DNA of 64,000 nt from Phytoseiulus persimilis (taxonomy: Eukaryota > Arthropoda > Arachnida > Mesostigmata > Phytoseiidae), in the NCBI GenBank assembly GCA_037576195.1, contig CM075102.1, forward strand, positions 35,088,745 through 35,152,744, in the 5' to 3' direction. Under the pieces are notes generated by a model that was given only the letters and a program-made list of their open reading frames with translations, was not told the DNA's origin and did no database searches. The translations under genes and the position numbers were made by a program. Positions 44,101 to 58,000 of the stretch are shown here, in pieces. Position 1 is the stretch's first letter, and every line of letters starts with the position of its first letter.

Positions 44101-47100
44101 TGAATCTGTTTGAAGAAAGCTGTTCAAACTCAAGTTTTCAGACCCGCAGCAAACAAATCGAATCGTCCCCTCATCAGAAAGCTCCCTCCAGTCACTCCGT
44201 TGTTTCCCGGATCGTCGCTTCTCTGGATCTCCAAAGCTTCCGACCGTCGGAGAGCGGCAAACAGCGCCTGATCGAATGGGCGCGGTATTCCCACGGAGCA
44301 GTTTCGTAACCGTTTTGGGAGAACATCAGACTCCTGCTGCTCGCGAAACCGAGAAAGGAGCGTCCGAGATTCCGTTCGGAGAAGATTGAATCCGTTCGAG
44401 GACTCGCTCCAGCGGATAAAATATTGTTTCCGAAGACCCGAGAGTGGTGGAGCTCGACCACGTTTTCTGAGTTGCTCACGATCCAGGAAGCTGTTGGAAC
44501 TACCGAAAAATAGAGTCGAGCTGCTCGAGCGAAAGAGCCGGTGCCTTATCGAGAATGGCCGAGGCTTCCCTCTCATGCAGACCATAAATTTCCGATACAC
44601 CAACGTATCCCGGTCAAAATCAAAAGTATAACACCGACTGTGCCTTTGTTTCATTCACGCCAAGGGCGGACGGCGGGAGAAGAAACGGAGCGCGACTCGT
44701 TGTCCGGGTGCGTGGAAACATCTGCCAACGAGAGAATCGAGGAAGGACCAAAGTTCGCCTGGAGAAGACGAGTAAACCCGAAATCTCAGCGATCGCTACG
44801 TACTAACAGCATGTTCCTTTTGTCTCTGCCGCCGTTATCGGGCGCGTGCTGAGTTACAGTTTCGACAAAGACCCAAGAAATCGTAGCGATTTGTTATTTC
44901 ATCGTCCCAGATCATCCGTCTCTCTCCAAGGCCAGGCTACAGAATGACATGCCGTGACTGACCCTTCCACGGAGAAAACGTTCAGAGCTCCCGTTTTAGA
45001 GTCCATCTCTGTTTCTTGTTTCACTCCAACGCGGTCCTCGACCAGATGGAAACGAGACAAATCCGACCGTTAGCGTCCCGAATCGCGCAGACTCGACTTT
45101 CTCCTCAATTCGACTCTGAACCGTGGAAAGCTCATCGTTGAAAACACCGAAACGGATCTTCGTTATCAACAGAGCGACAAGGAGGAAAGTCTCCGAAAAA
45201 ACAGGAGCCTCTCAAATCAATCCCACGTTCCGATTCAATCCAAACGAAGAAATAGATCGAACGGCGAGAGATTGATTTCTTCATCGCCGAGATTTCAGGA
45301 CGCTTTTCATGGAGCGAAGCTTTTCAATTCCTCGTTCGTTATTTCACGACGCAATAAGGTCTGTGATGTCATTCCCCGGGAACTTTTGCGCCCGAGTTTC
45401 GCTTCTTCAGCTGGTGAACGGAGGATTGGAACTTCGTATTTCTCTCTTCCCTCTGAAGCTCGATCTTCCTCCTTCCAGAATTTCCATCAAAGCTCGATCA
45501 GGCCTCGAGTGGATGCCTCGGAACTGGGAGAAATATAATGGAAGTAGGCTGGAGATTCAGTCACGGAAGGAATTCATTAGGGATATCGCACCAGCCTCGT
45601 ATCAACTCGAGAGCTCCCAGCAATTGTTAACATCAATTCTTGTACTCAATCCTATTTTGTTTCGTGTTTCGAACCTCCAGCCTTAGCGTCCTGGTGAATC
45701 GTTCCAGGGAATCAGTTTGAACTACAGATCGATGAGAGATCGACGGTCACACCAGCGGAGAACATCGACGGAACACGATTGACCAACAGTGAGCTTCCGG
45801 ATCTCGGTCGACGCCGCATCTGAGTCTGTGGCAACTGAGGAGGGACGGGGGTTTCGGCCTCGTTTTCGATGGATTTTTCAGCTTTTCTCCTCTCGTCTTG
45901 CGAGTTATGAATCTCGATGAGCGAGGCTTCATTCACTGCGCCGCTCTGCTCAATGAAACCCGGATCGTTGATTATACGCTACGACGACGATTTCTCATAC
46001 CCTTCCGGCCTCTCGAAGACCTCAAGGGTCCCTTTGAGCGCCGTGCGCTCATTAGCGTTCAAGCAAGGGTCTGTGTGGGCGGGCAGCGATCCGCATTGAA
46101 ATTTCGAGGGGAACTGCAGCGCTTTTTCGGGCAGCTGAAAATCCCTCTATGAGTTCGTGGCACCCGCTTCGGCTTTTTTTGCAATCGACGCCAGAAACCG
46201 ACCGTTGTAGAAACATGTAAACAAGATCCTGCGGCGGAAATCTTCGCGGCGGCCCCTAGCTCAGATTCTCGTCGGCCGGCGCGGATCAGTTGCGAGGGAA
46301 CCTGAGATAGCTCGCTGTTCCAGGAGCGCGTCCGAAAGAAACTGAAAACCGTTTCAGGGTCGTTCGCCATCTGTTTTCATTCAGCGATATCTCGTACAGG
46401 TTCGCTAGGACGATGAACAGCTCTTGTGGTGATTTTTCTCCCACATCGGCGCCAGACGGTTAGCATACCATGAAGTCGTCTGATTCGTCGGAATATTTTT
46501 GAATGTATCGGATGCTGCTACGGAATTCGTGAGCGAAGAAGCTGCGCTGAGATTGGTTTTCCCGGTCGCGGTTGGCGACACCTCGAAACTGGCTCGGGTG
46601 GCGTAGCGAATTCCGTTGTTGATATAAACGGCAGCGAATTTCTCTGACGGAGTGAACAAAGCCCGCGGAAAGTTCAATTAAAGTCCACATTTCTTGTGTC
46701 CCCTTCTCGACGAATGACGACGCTAACGGCGACGACGACAGCAGCAGCAAGAACCTGACGTGATAGCAATAACCTGCGGGGTTTGGGCAAGCGGAGAATG
46801 TCTTCATGTGCGGCGGATAACATGTCTTCTCCGCTCGTTGGTTGGGCCAAACTTCCATTGTCGTCCGCTCGGGTTTTCCTTCGGTGACAAAATGGCGCCA
46901 AATATTAAATTTCGTACACGGCAGCTCTCCCCGCCGTTCTCAAGAAAGCCGTTGAGGGGTCGTTGTGTAATGAAATTTAGCAGACTCAAGAAGGAAGGAG
47001 AGCAACCTTCCAGTAACCGAACACGCCCAACGGCAAACATGAGATGGGACCACCGAGGCGTCGCCGTCGTCTACCCGACTGAATTAGGCACACGATGTTC

Positions 47101-48284
47101 GCTGGAACAATGTTTCATCCGCTCCGAGACTGTTATTTGTCGGGTCGATACTCATGACCGAGAGCGCCAGCGACGAATCGATTTCAAAGTAGCAACTGCA
47201 CTTTGCTGCGAACGGGAGGCATCACAGTACCCCAGTGCGAGACAATGAGCAGAGCGAGTTATTGAGATAGTGTGAGACGCAGCAGCTCACACGCCAGCGA
47301 GCGTCGAGTTGACGTCTCTTCCATGACACCCCATCCGGTCCTCGGGCGATTGCGAAACCCTACATCCAGGCCTCCTCCACTCAGTCAGTGGGCTCTCCTC
47401 GAGTCAATCGATGCACGTACTGAAGTCGAGGTTCCAATTATTCGCCTCGTGGCGACAAGTCGCCTAGCCGCACGCTCCCCACCGCGAAATCCGACGATCA
47501 ATGAATTTCGACCAGCTCGTTGACAGCGTATTTGGCAACTGAACAAGCGAAGCTCTCTACCGCAAAGATCGCTCTCGGTGATATACTCGTTTTCGCTTCC
47601 TCTACTCTCAAGCCGATGGAGATGTTCCCACAATTACCACCTAGCCAGCGTGAGCAGCAGTAGCACAGACACTTTTCTCGAAGCGATTCTCACGTGAGCA
47701 CGGGGAGTCGGGGAGGTCTAGAGTGAGTGCTGAGAGACGGAGAGAGAAGAAAAACTCAGTAAGAGATGATTATCTGTTAACACGACAGAGGGGATGCATC
47801 AAGTCAACCGTGCCGGTTCGATGCAGTTCGTGAGACTGCTTGACATCTTCGAATTGCGGCGAAACGAACGACCAGTCTCAGAGTTCGCTGTCTCACGTGG
47901 CGTCGAGTCACCGTGGTGTGCTCGGTGCGGTTTCCCTTTTTCGCCTCGCCAGCCAGCCAGTGAGCCCGGTGATCTATCGTGCCTCTGTGGTGTCTGCCTA
48001 AATGACAACGAGGACGACATCGATCTGCATCAGCAGCTCCAGAGACAGGGTCAGCGAAGCTACACGGCATCAGCTGGGAAATGTCAAGCAACCGATGGCA
48101 TTTCTCGAAACCATCGGAGGGAAATTCCGCAGGCTTCCCGGATCATCATTTATTCAGCCTCAGGTTGCTGAGTGGGAGATTTGCCTCAAGCCCGGGCTCG
48201 AGGCGGATCACACGGAGCGAGAATCAGCCCGCCGCTCATGAGCTCGCACTAGCCAGATTCCAGATGAGCGAGCAAATGATTCTC
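41155..48284. other. Neuroglian upstream region, proximal part
   Basis: No gene recognised. Must contain the 5' UTR intron and possibly the promoter of neuroglian on the minus strand. Open frames here (for example 44654-44130 minus, 174 codons) have frameless Ser/Arg-rich composition and no splice support. Confidence 0.4.
41559..41591 (+). repeat. CT-rich low-complexity tract
   Basis: Imperfect CT and CCCCT run in the proximal upstream region of neuroglian. Confidence 0.75.
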
Positions 48285-48309
48285 GGGGGGGGGGGGGGGG
48301 GGGGGGGGG
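48285..48309 (+). repeat. G25 homopolymer
   Basis: Twenty-five consecutive G residues. Able to form a quadruplex; the exact length is likely unreliable in sequencing. Confidence 0.95.
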
Positions 48310-50711
48310 ACGATCGGGGCTGTGAATGTTTGCGGGCGTTTCGGAGTTATTCTGAAAATTGCTCAAGTGGAACAATTTTACTTCGATCGCTCCTCGAGAA
48401 CTACTTCGAAATGCCGCGAACCACGCATAATTATTCAGCATGGCCGAGCTTTGTTGGGCGCGTGGAATAGCATCAGCTGGGGGCACGGAATGTGGAGTTT
48501 GGAAAAAATAACGCCAATATGGAACCGAGTCGCAACAGGACGGACCTCAATCCGCATCGGAGCCAGCAAACTCGGTTAGCATGACTCAGAGCGGCGCGCA
48601 TGATCGCCCAAGCGAACATAGAGGATCTTAAACTTTTCAGAGAGAGAATTGACTCCGCAACTTCGACAACCAGGGAGGCAGCACAGGGGGCAAATGTAAA
48701 ACTCTCCCCAATCCGAGCGAGACGGCAGCCAGGGAGAGCTACAAACCGACGCCAACGGGGGAGTTGTCCTCTCCGAAGGAACTGCTGTCTTTATAGAGCC
48801 GGCGACCGTCTCGACGCGACCGCCTAGCGCTTCCCCTCAGCAGATAAGAGCATGATTTAGAGGAAGACAGAAAGACACTCCAACTCCGCTCGCTCGCATC
48901 ACCATAACTGTGACGGGCCCGGATTTCCTAGGCCCTGTCGTCGTTGGATCAGCTGTGAAACTTCATGGTCGCGATGTGCGCTCGAGTTCGAACGCTTGTC
49001 TCGACGGACGAGGACCGTAATTTGCTTCTGTTCGGAACCCACAATTGTTTCCGTCAAAGCTTCGTCAAGATCCCGAACCAAAATACACGACGACGAACGA
49101 CAACCATGCGGCCACCCCCGCCCCCGGCGGCTGTGACTACGACGTCCCCTTCGGTCCCTGACAGCTGAAGTCTTTCACTGCGAAAAACGTGGACAGTCTG
49201 ATTCGTTCAACGCGCCCTCATACATCGTGCAGTCAGCTCTGTGCAGTCAGTCATCCGGAGTCACGCGACCTTTCCTCCCGAAGACCCCTCTTACCTGAGG
49301 TGTACAGACCACGTCATACGAAGGTCCGTCGCACACCAGGCGGGCCAGGGTCGACCTAACTTCGGGTCCCGCGGGGAGCGAGAGTGGTCTCGAGTCGGTG
49401 GTGATGACGACGACATCGACGATATGGACGGACTGGCGGGCCTTCCTACGTGGACCCCAACACAGCCCGACGACGTTGCTCGCTCAGCTCGTTCATCTAC
49501 GGAGGAGAATCTCCTCCATATCGCCGTCGAGAATATCCGACGGCTTCAACAACTATTCCGGAAGAGTCAGCGACAACGGAAGGACTGAGAGCACGCTCGA
49601 CTAGTCTCATCGCTCACTGATTCAGATCCGACGGCCAGAACTCAAATCCTCTGCAAGAGGCGCTGTCGAGCTCGTAGAGCCGTTTTCGCAAAACGCGTCT
49701 TCTCGCGTCTTCAGAAACCGTTCTCGGGAAAAGGGAGGGGGACGATATCCGTTCGCCTCTGTTGAAATCGATAGCGGTTCTGTACAGTCTGTCCAGAAAG
49801 TGTCAACGCAGCGTTGTTTGCTCTGCCAACATGTTGGAGTAAACTTTGACGCAGCTCGAACACAGTGGACATTTGGGAGGGGGACGGGGAGGCTATCGAG
49901 CCATGGCCGTTGGGAAAAATTCGTTTCGATTGGATGGTCAGCGAAATCGAGCTTTGACAGTTGGTCGCTCCTAGCGACCATACATCACCCGGGACGGAGA
50001 GGCTCGTCGCGTCGCGTCGAGACCGCGCGCCCGTCCGCTCGATCCTCACGCCAAGGCCGCGAGCTGTCCCTGACCAAATAGGAACGACAAACAGGACAAG
50101 AGCCCTGGGCTCTATTCGTGCCCGGTCAAAACTCCTCTTGGTCAAAACGATCGAGTCTCGCCGAGCGGAATTTCGCGCTGACCTCGATGAAAAGAACGAA
50201 CGCTCGAAATAGCCGCGCTATTGGAGCAGCGACAACAAAAAGTTCTCATCTCAAACGTTCTTGCCGGTTCCCCGGCGAGGCACGTAGACAGGGCGAACAT
50301 CTCGGACGAGATCAAATATTTGTTTCTCGTATGCGCAGCGCACAGAGCCGCCCGGTGTCATTAAATAGAGAAAGCAGGCTTCAATATTCCGCAGGGTTGT
50401 ATTCTTCGCTGACAGATCGACCGGTCAACCTGTTTACCCAGAGGGAAGGGGGTCGGTCGCGCACATGACTCACACCGTCCAGAGCGCCACCAACGCAGCC
50501 GCAACTTTAACTGTCCCGAGTCAATTGGTTCTCTTTGCGGAGCAGGACGAGACAGCTCGCTGTCTGGACTTCGTTTGTTCGCATCACGACCCCGTTGGAC
50601 GGGGGTAACTAACCGCCCGATTGGTGTGGTGACAAGAAATCCCCCATTCAATTCATGCCGGGCATGCACGCGCTCCACCAGTCCCTCTTTGCATAGATAC
50701 AGACAGCACGG

Positions 50712-50742
50712 CCACACACACGCACGCATGCATGCATGCACG
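50712..50742 (+). repeat. CA / GCAT alternating repeat
   Basis: ACACAC followed by repeated GCAT units; alternating purine and pyrimidine and self-complementary in part. Confidence 0.85.
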
Positions 50743-52035
50743 CTCTTAGAATGGATCTTATGGTTGTGGGTAAGAGAGCACGCCAACGGTTCCTAACGCC
50801 TGAGAGCGATCAGAACATGAATTGCTCCCGGAGTGAACATCTGCTGCGGCCATTATCATATTAAGCGTGGCTCTTTTTCTTATCGCGTAACGAGCAATGG
50901 TCGTTCGGTCAAGCTGCATGGAACTCATCATCGGAAACTGAACGTTTTGCGTTCGCGTGCAGCGCAGGCAACCGCCCCCACGGCCAGGGTTCGCTCAACA
51001 TGGAACCGCTCAGCGCTCGAATCCACTGCAAACAGGACACACTCTTGGATTTCGAAATAGAAGACGGACGGAGGGGCAAACGTTTCGAGATATGGGAGCT
51101 CGGGAATCTGATTCCCGGCATACTCGCGCGAACTCATGACGGGCGGAGCCGAGCCTCCCGGGGTTCGAAATCTTTCTCTGGAGCCGATGAATCCCACGTC
51201 GAATTCGAAACGAGTCGCGCCTGTTGGACCGAACGTTCGAAAACTGAGCCCCGGACAAGAAGCGAAGAGCCATTAGTTTCCGACGGGACCGTTTTGGTCC
51301 AGCGCTGAATTCTTCTTCACAATGGCGGTGACATCATCGCTCTGCCCCAGTCGTATATGTCGCTCCGTATCATCGAACCCATGCTTGGGGGTCCGCCATC
51401 TTTGGAGGAGCTATTTTCTATGGACCGAAGCATTCCCGGGCCCCGACTAAAAAGAGAAAGCTCTGAGCCTGCAGATCCTGGTATCGGCTCAGCCGCTGCT
51501 GCTGCCGTCCTGGATGCTGAGGAAGGATCCGGTCGTCCCCAACTGCCGAAGCTGCTGCTCATGTTGTGGTCGGCTTATCATCCGTAGACGATACGAGCAA
51601 GTCGAAGAATGAATGAATTCCTCTCGGCCACGCAGTTACGCGAACTGTTCGACACCCAGCACCGTGCTCAGCTGTTGTCCTACTCAGCGATAAATATACG
51701 AAGCGATCTCGTTTGACAACGACGATTTTCCCACAGAGCGGCTCGCCAAACAACTGCAGTCTTCACCAGTTTCCTCATTTAGCGCTAATCGCCTCGAAAC
51801 TCATTTCGGAACGAGCTGGAGTCGAGAGATGGACTCCGTCGCGGCGTGATAACGATTCTACCAGCAGTCATACTGGCGGAAGCCCGGACTTACATACCGG
51901 TAGTCAGGGAAGGGAATGGATTCTGTCCATGTTTTTTTCGTGGCAAGCCAAGCTCGGTATCAGAACGGCGATGAGAATAGATCCTCTTGTGTCTCATGTT
52001 AACTAAGCGAGCGATCTCTTCTTATCCACTGAGCT

Positions 52036-52053
52036 CCTCTCTCTCTCTCCCTC
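52036..52053 (+). repeat. (CT)n microsatellite
   Basis: Short CT run in the distal upstream region. Confidence 0.8.
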
Positions 52054-55000
52054 AGTTCTTCTCTGGTTGCTTTGTTTCGTTCCTAACCGATGAGCAATCG
52101 TGGTTAAGCGACTGGAGGATCGAACTCGCTTCGATGCTCGCGCTTAGCAGCTGTCCGTTACGGAGCAGAGTTCCTACAAAGTGGAAGATAGATCTGAAGA
52201 AGGCGAGAGAGAAAATGCACGCGAATGTCGGAACACCGTATCACAACAGTTGTACCTCGAAACCACGCTGCGACTTGAGCAACTCCTTGGGAATCCTCTG
52301 AGCCTGTGTTCCCACCGGGATGTTAAGTGCACTCTGGGGTTCGATTCTCAGCCTCCACGGAGCGAAAAAAAAACAACTGAACACGAAAATGGAGACCTTC
52401 AAGTAATCCGCGCACCTTGACCGCCGCCATTTTGTTTCTTTGGTGAAAACATGACAGGTTGTTCGAGTTGCTTTGTGAACAGCTCCCTGAAGAGCCGGCG
52501 CCATGATTGCTATTCAGAGACTCTGCATGTCTGGGAACAGAGCGCAGCGTACTCATCAAAATATGGTGATGCCAACCGATGTTTTTCGACGGGGAACAGC
52601 TGGTCACATTTGCACTCTGACCCATCCATCAGAGCCTCATTGATTGGAGAGGTAGCACAATGACTGTAGTGTGTTGGCTCCGGGGGTCTGGAGAGCTCAG
52701 TCGGTTCAGCAGTTTGCCTGCTAAATGTAGCGGACGCGGACTAATCGCCCAGGGAAATCTTGTCAAGACAAATCACGCATCCATTCATTCGACGTAGTCG
52801 CAACACCTTCCGAGAGAGTGAGCCTCGAGGAGAACCCCATAGAGCTCAAGGGTTCGTTGGGTTCACTGACGGAGCATTCAGAGACCGAGTCATCCGTCAG
52901 ACAGCGATTTATTTATCCTCTTTCCATTAATCCAAACGCCATCCGGCCGTCAATCCACCATCACCACCACCCCCTGCACTAATAGACTCTCGGAGCGTGG
53001 CGGTTGATTCCTTTCTCCCCATTGTCTTGGCTTTCGTTTGACTCCGGCTAGGTCGATCGGTCGCCTCTCCCTGTTGATTGGTTCGTCTGTCGGTCTCTTA
53101 AGTCCGCGAGTCGGTCGGACGGGCGCTGCGGTTGCCCGACCCCTGTCAAGAAAAGCTCAGGGAACGGTGGCCAGAGCCCGCGTGGCGCGCCAGCTGGTCT
53201 GCAGACGCGATCTCGGAAGGCACAAATGTTCGTGAAGAATTCATTCTTTCCGTGAACGGATGCTCCCGGCTTTGTGGCCTTGCCACTTTCGTTCCACATC
53301 TCACGTCTCCCTCGCATCTGTCTAAACTCGGCGCAGATCTCTCGAGGATGCACGCTCATCTCCTTTCTCGGCTGCCGGCCCGCTCGACCACCCAAACTCT
53401 CACGCGCCCGCTTACGTAACTTTCTCTCGGCGGGGCCAGCGCAGCAGAGACGTGCATCGGTTCCCCCGATACTCACGAATTTTTCGACCTCCGCCATCAG
53501 TATTCCGTCAGCTTTCAAGAACGCGGAGTTCGACTCGTAGGCGATTGACCGAAGGCGACGGTACCTTACCGGGAATTTCTCGGAACGGGAAGCCGAGAGA
53601 ATCTTTCAAGCATCCGACTAAAGATACCGTAACTGAGCAACAGATGGGCCGGTTCCTTCCTGAGGCCAGACCTATCCATCTGTGAGGAGCCGGCCTTAGG
53701 CAATGCTTATTTGAGGCAGTGAACGGAGAGCTCGTTTCCACTCTCGAATAGGTCACAGAAAAGGAATCGGGGGTGAGCGGTGGAAGAATGGAAGAAAGCG
53801 GGAAAGACAACGATTATAGATGCGTACGTCCAAACACGGAGGTTTCGACTCTTTTGGAAGATGCACATGCACGGAGAGTAAACAAAAGATTTTTCCATGC
53901 CTGCGATCCCCTCGCGATCATAGGATTGTCGACGTTTTACACCCTCAACTGAAAGGGATTTTTCGAAGGACAAGAACTGATGACGGATGATCTTACGAGT
54001 TTTCCTTCAGCGCCGCGGCTCTTCTCGGGAGCTCTTTCTCCCTTTTTCCCCGACGGGAGGCTACATAGGCCTGTCGCGAGGGGTAAGTTTCCCAAGATCA
54101 TGTCCGCTCCAGTACGCGCCGGAAGTGAAAGAGTTCAATGACGGAATGGGAGCAAAAGCGGCAGGGATCGGGCTTACCAACCAGACTTCCCACTCCCGAA
54201 GACTGTGGTAACACCGGGAGCGCCGAACGCGACTCGCCCAGATTGTAACCGGCGAGCCAATCAATAACGGGAACGTGAATACAATTGGACGATCAATGTT
54301 TGATCAATTCGTTCAGAGTGGGTCCTCGCCCAAATGGGAGCTCCTCTGAGCTCGTTTGAATTGAGGGACGCTCAAATGTTTCCTTACGCGTACCGAAACG
54401 CGATCTGGCTCCAGAGCGAGTACAGCGCGATTTCTCCTAACTTTCCCGGATAGTATACTCGACTCCCGGGCATTTGGAAATCGGTTGCCAATGAGACCAA
54501 TCAGACGTCGATAAACCGATCGGGACCTGGTGTCTTAGAAACAGGAGCACGAGCAGCGGCCAAATCACGAGGAGTTCCCTCCCGCTCGATAGATCAAACA
54601 AGAATCTCGACTCGAGCAAGTCCGTCTTCAGAACAATCCAGAGTCATTTGTTCCAATCTAGACCGCGCTGCTCGGTCGAGTCTCCTCCTCCGGCGCCGCG
54701 CAAATCTCCCGTGTGTGGAATTACGGTTCACTTTCTCTGCTACCGCTCCGCTCGAAAATAATTCTCGCAAAGAAGGCCTTGAGGAACGAGAGGGAAGAAC
54801 TGCGCTGGGGTCGGCTCCTCGATGATCCCGTGCTGTCTCGCGGCGGGGAGAGCGGCGGCTTTCGGAGCAACTCTCCCCGTCGTCCGAGCTATTCCTTCCG
54901 AGATCCGTCAACAGGAGTGGCTACAAGGACAGACGGCGGAATCGCGGCACCGCAAAGAAAATTCGGGGTTCTCGCCCGAGACCCGACAGGCTCTTTCCCC

Positions 55001-58000
55001 GCTCGTTCGCTCGGTTGGTCTCTTCAGAGAACCCAGACAACACGGATTGTCGCACGCACAACACGCGCGAAAAAAACAAGATCTCGTAGTGCCTCGCGTA
55101 TCTTGTCGGAGACGCGTCACTAATTCACGATGCACGCATCCTCGAACAAGGCCAACGAGGCGAAGGGGAGGCGTCGGTGACGATGCAGGACACGGCACTG
55201 GGAACGCGTTCCGTTCCGCGACTGGTTGCGTCAGAAATCGTGCGAGCAAGAATAAGCGGAGAGAAACTGCATGATCCGTTTATCGGCCATCAACTCAGCT
55301 AGCTACGTGCAGGGTGCGAGCTCGCTGGCCCGGGATGGGCAGGCTGCAGCCGGTCCAGCCGGGGACACTCGTTGGTAGTCGAACGACAGTCGATGATCAA
55401 CGATCTTCTCTGGCTGAGTCTCCCATTGGCTCGTTCAGGGTTCCATCCAGCTAGAACAAGATGAGCGGGAGGGCCCAGAGAGAGAGATGTGTTCTGATGG
55501 AAACAATGCCTACGACACGGCCGTACTCGCTCGTCTCCTCCGCTGCCAGTTTGCCCCGAACGTGCCTTGCTGAAACGCCTCACTCGACCAGTCAGCCACC
55601 AAAGCTGACTCGAATGCCCTCGATTGAGACATCCTTTCCTCTGGCGTTTTCCCGACATCGGTTCCACGAAGGTGCGGCCAATGATGTGCTGCTTCTATGC
55701 GCACAACGACAGACGCTCGACGACGCTGTAGCTCGGGCTGAAACCATGACGTCATCATGTGCGATGGTTCCGAGAGTCTCACCCGAGGAGCATCGAGCTG
55801 AGCAGCGTCGGTTTTCTCGGTAACGCATTCCGGAGACTTCACTGCGAGTCGGTTTTTTCTCGACTCTGAACGATGTCCCGCCGTGAGTCATCGAGCAGCG
55901 TCAAAGGTTTCCGAAGACGGTAGCGAACACCGCACGAAGATTCAACAAATTCCACGAGATGCCGAACGAGAGGTCATTCAACGACGCTAATCAACGAGCA
56001 TCGTCACTTGGGCGAAGCTGGAGCAGCGGACAGTCATGAGCTGTGATTTAGGTGAGGAGGCCAGAGAGTTTTTGCGAGTCGTCTTCTTCGTTGTGAATGG
56101 CCAGCCGCAGTCTTTTGAGAGAGACACATTAGTCAAGCAGGAAGGGGGCTTCCTCGGTTGCGTGGAGGTTGTCCTCATGCTCCGAGCCCGGCTTGTTGGC
56201 AGAGCGCCAGCGGCTCCCCCGGTCGGGTCGCTTGCGTGCGCGCGCGGGATTTGAATCATCCTTTCCAGGAAGTCTTTTGGTCGCGTTCAGTGATGTGCGC
56301 TGCGCCTCGATCTCAGACTGCCGGTATCACACTACCGATCCGGCAGCGCAGTTGGCAATGCCCACCGATCACCGGGAGCCATTGTAAACAGAGAGCAGCG
56401 GCTGGAAATAGCTGATAGAATGTTATCCCGGCGAGAACGAGTCGGGCCAATGTTTCAGCATGGAGTCTTCCAGCGCGTGTGATCAACGAACGAGAAAGGA
56501 TTGCGAACTTGTCCATACTTGCAGCTTAGTGTTAGTATCGGATGGCCGCTTCCGCTGCGTTCTCCTGCTTAGAATAAAATATTGACGATGGGAGCTAGCG
56601 CAAACGATCGGAGTCCGGTCCAATTATCTGAGTGCATGCACACTTCCTCGCAAAATCGCGAGGCCAGTCTGGAACTCCAGGCTCCACCGTTCTGGGCGCG
56701 CGGACCCCACTTCCACAGGCGCTGGGAGGAGAGGATAATCCTGTCAGCCCTTCTCGATACCGGGAGAAACCATTTATAAGAATGGGTAATCAACGCCGAG
56801 CTCTCGAGCCCTGTTCTCCTGTTTGAGATTCGGACTCACTTGTAGTGACGTCTTCCCGGTTCTCTGAGATTCTCGACGCCACCTCGGAACGTTCTGCATC
56901 GAGAAATGCCTTGCTGATTCGATCGAACGAGTTCTCTCCCGATTAGGGAGCGAGACAACACGTCGTCGGATGTGAAACGATCTCTCCGTCCGTGTTTGAA
57001 GCAAAGAGAACACTTTGATTAGGGAACGTTGCCCGAGGGATCTTTCCTTCCAACGTTCCCTCAACCTGTTTCCCGAAAAACGGGTTCTGTTCCAAGCCGA
57101 ATCATCCCGTTCTGGACTCAGCCATCCAAACACATCTAGGCAAGGCTCTAGCGCAGCTTCTCCGAGTTATTCGCCATAGGTGGACGATGACAGAATTCTC
57201 CGAGAAAACACCGGAGCCGCTGACAGATCAGCGATTCCCACAGACGAAGACAATTCCGGTGAAGAACTTCGGCTCGCAAGGAAGGGAATCTCGGACACAA
57301 GTTTGATGAGATTTCCAGCAATACAGTTCGTACGTTTCCGTGACCATGAAGCCCTTCTGGACGATCTCCGCGTGCCCTTGTCTCGACAGTCTTTTTGGAT
57401 ATTGCTGATAACGATTGCCAACTGAAATGGGTTCCCGACGTAGTCGTAAGACCAGACCTCCACCACCACCAACGACCCGCACGAAACCTTCGGTTTGCTG
57501 GTTAGGTTCACATTCAGCAATTGTTTCGGTCTTCCCGGTGGTTATCTCGAGAGCAATGGACCCGCGTACGTGTGTCAACCGTACCGGACAGAGGGAAGAT
57601 GAGGAGGACGAACAGAAAGCAACTCGAGCAGACCTTTTAATAAGTAACGCTCCAACGAGCCGACCAAGTTAATTACTGTTACTTGACGAGCCTGTCGGCT
57701 CCTCAGTCTGTTAATTCGGCTCCATTGGTTCATAAATGGAACCGTTCCAGTAGGGCCCCGGAGGAGACCGTATCGGAAATCGCGACGCATGCTCCAATCA
57801 AATTCACAGTGAGACGTTTCCCTCGGATGATTTGCATAATTAGAATTTCGGTACATTTTTCCATAGAAAAACTTCGCGTAGGGAAGGTTCCCGCTCGGAA
57901 CCCGAGGAGCTGTCGCGCCCCTCGGACCAGGAAGGATGCGTTTGGTTCGGGAACGTTTCCTCATTCATAAAACCGACCACATCCCCGAGAGTCCGTTCGA

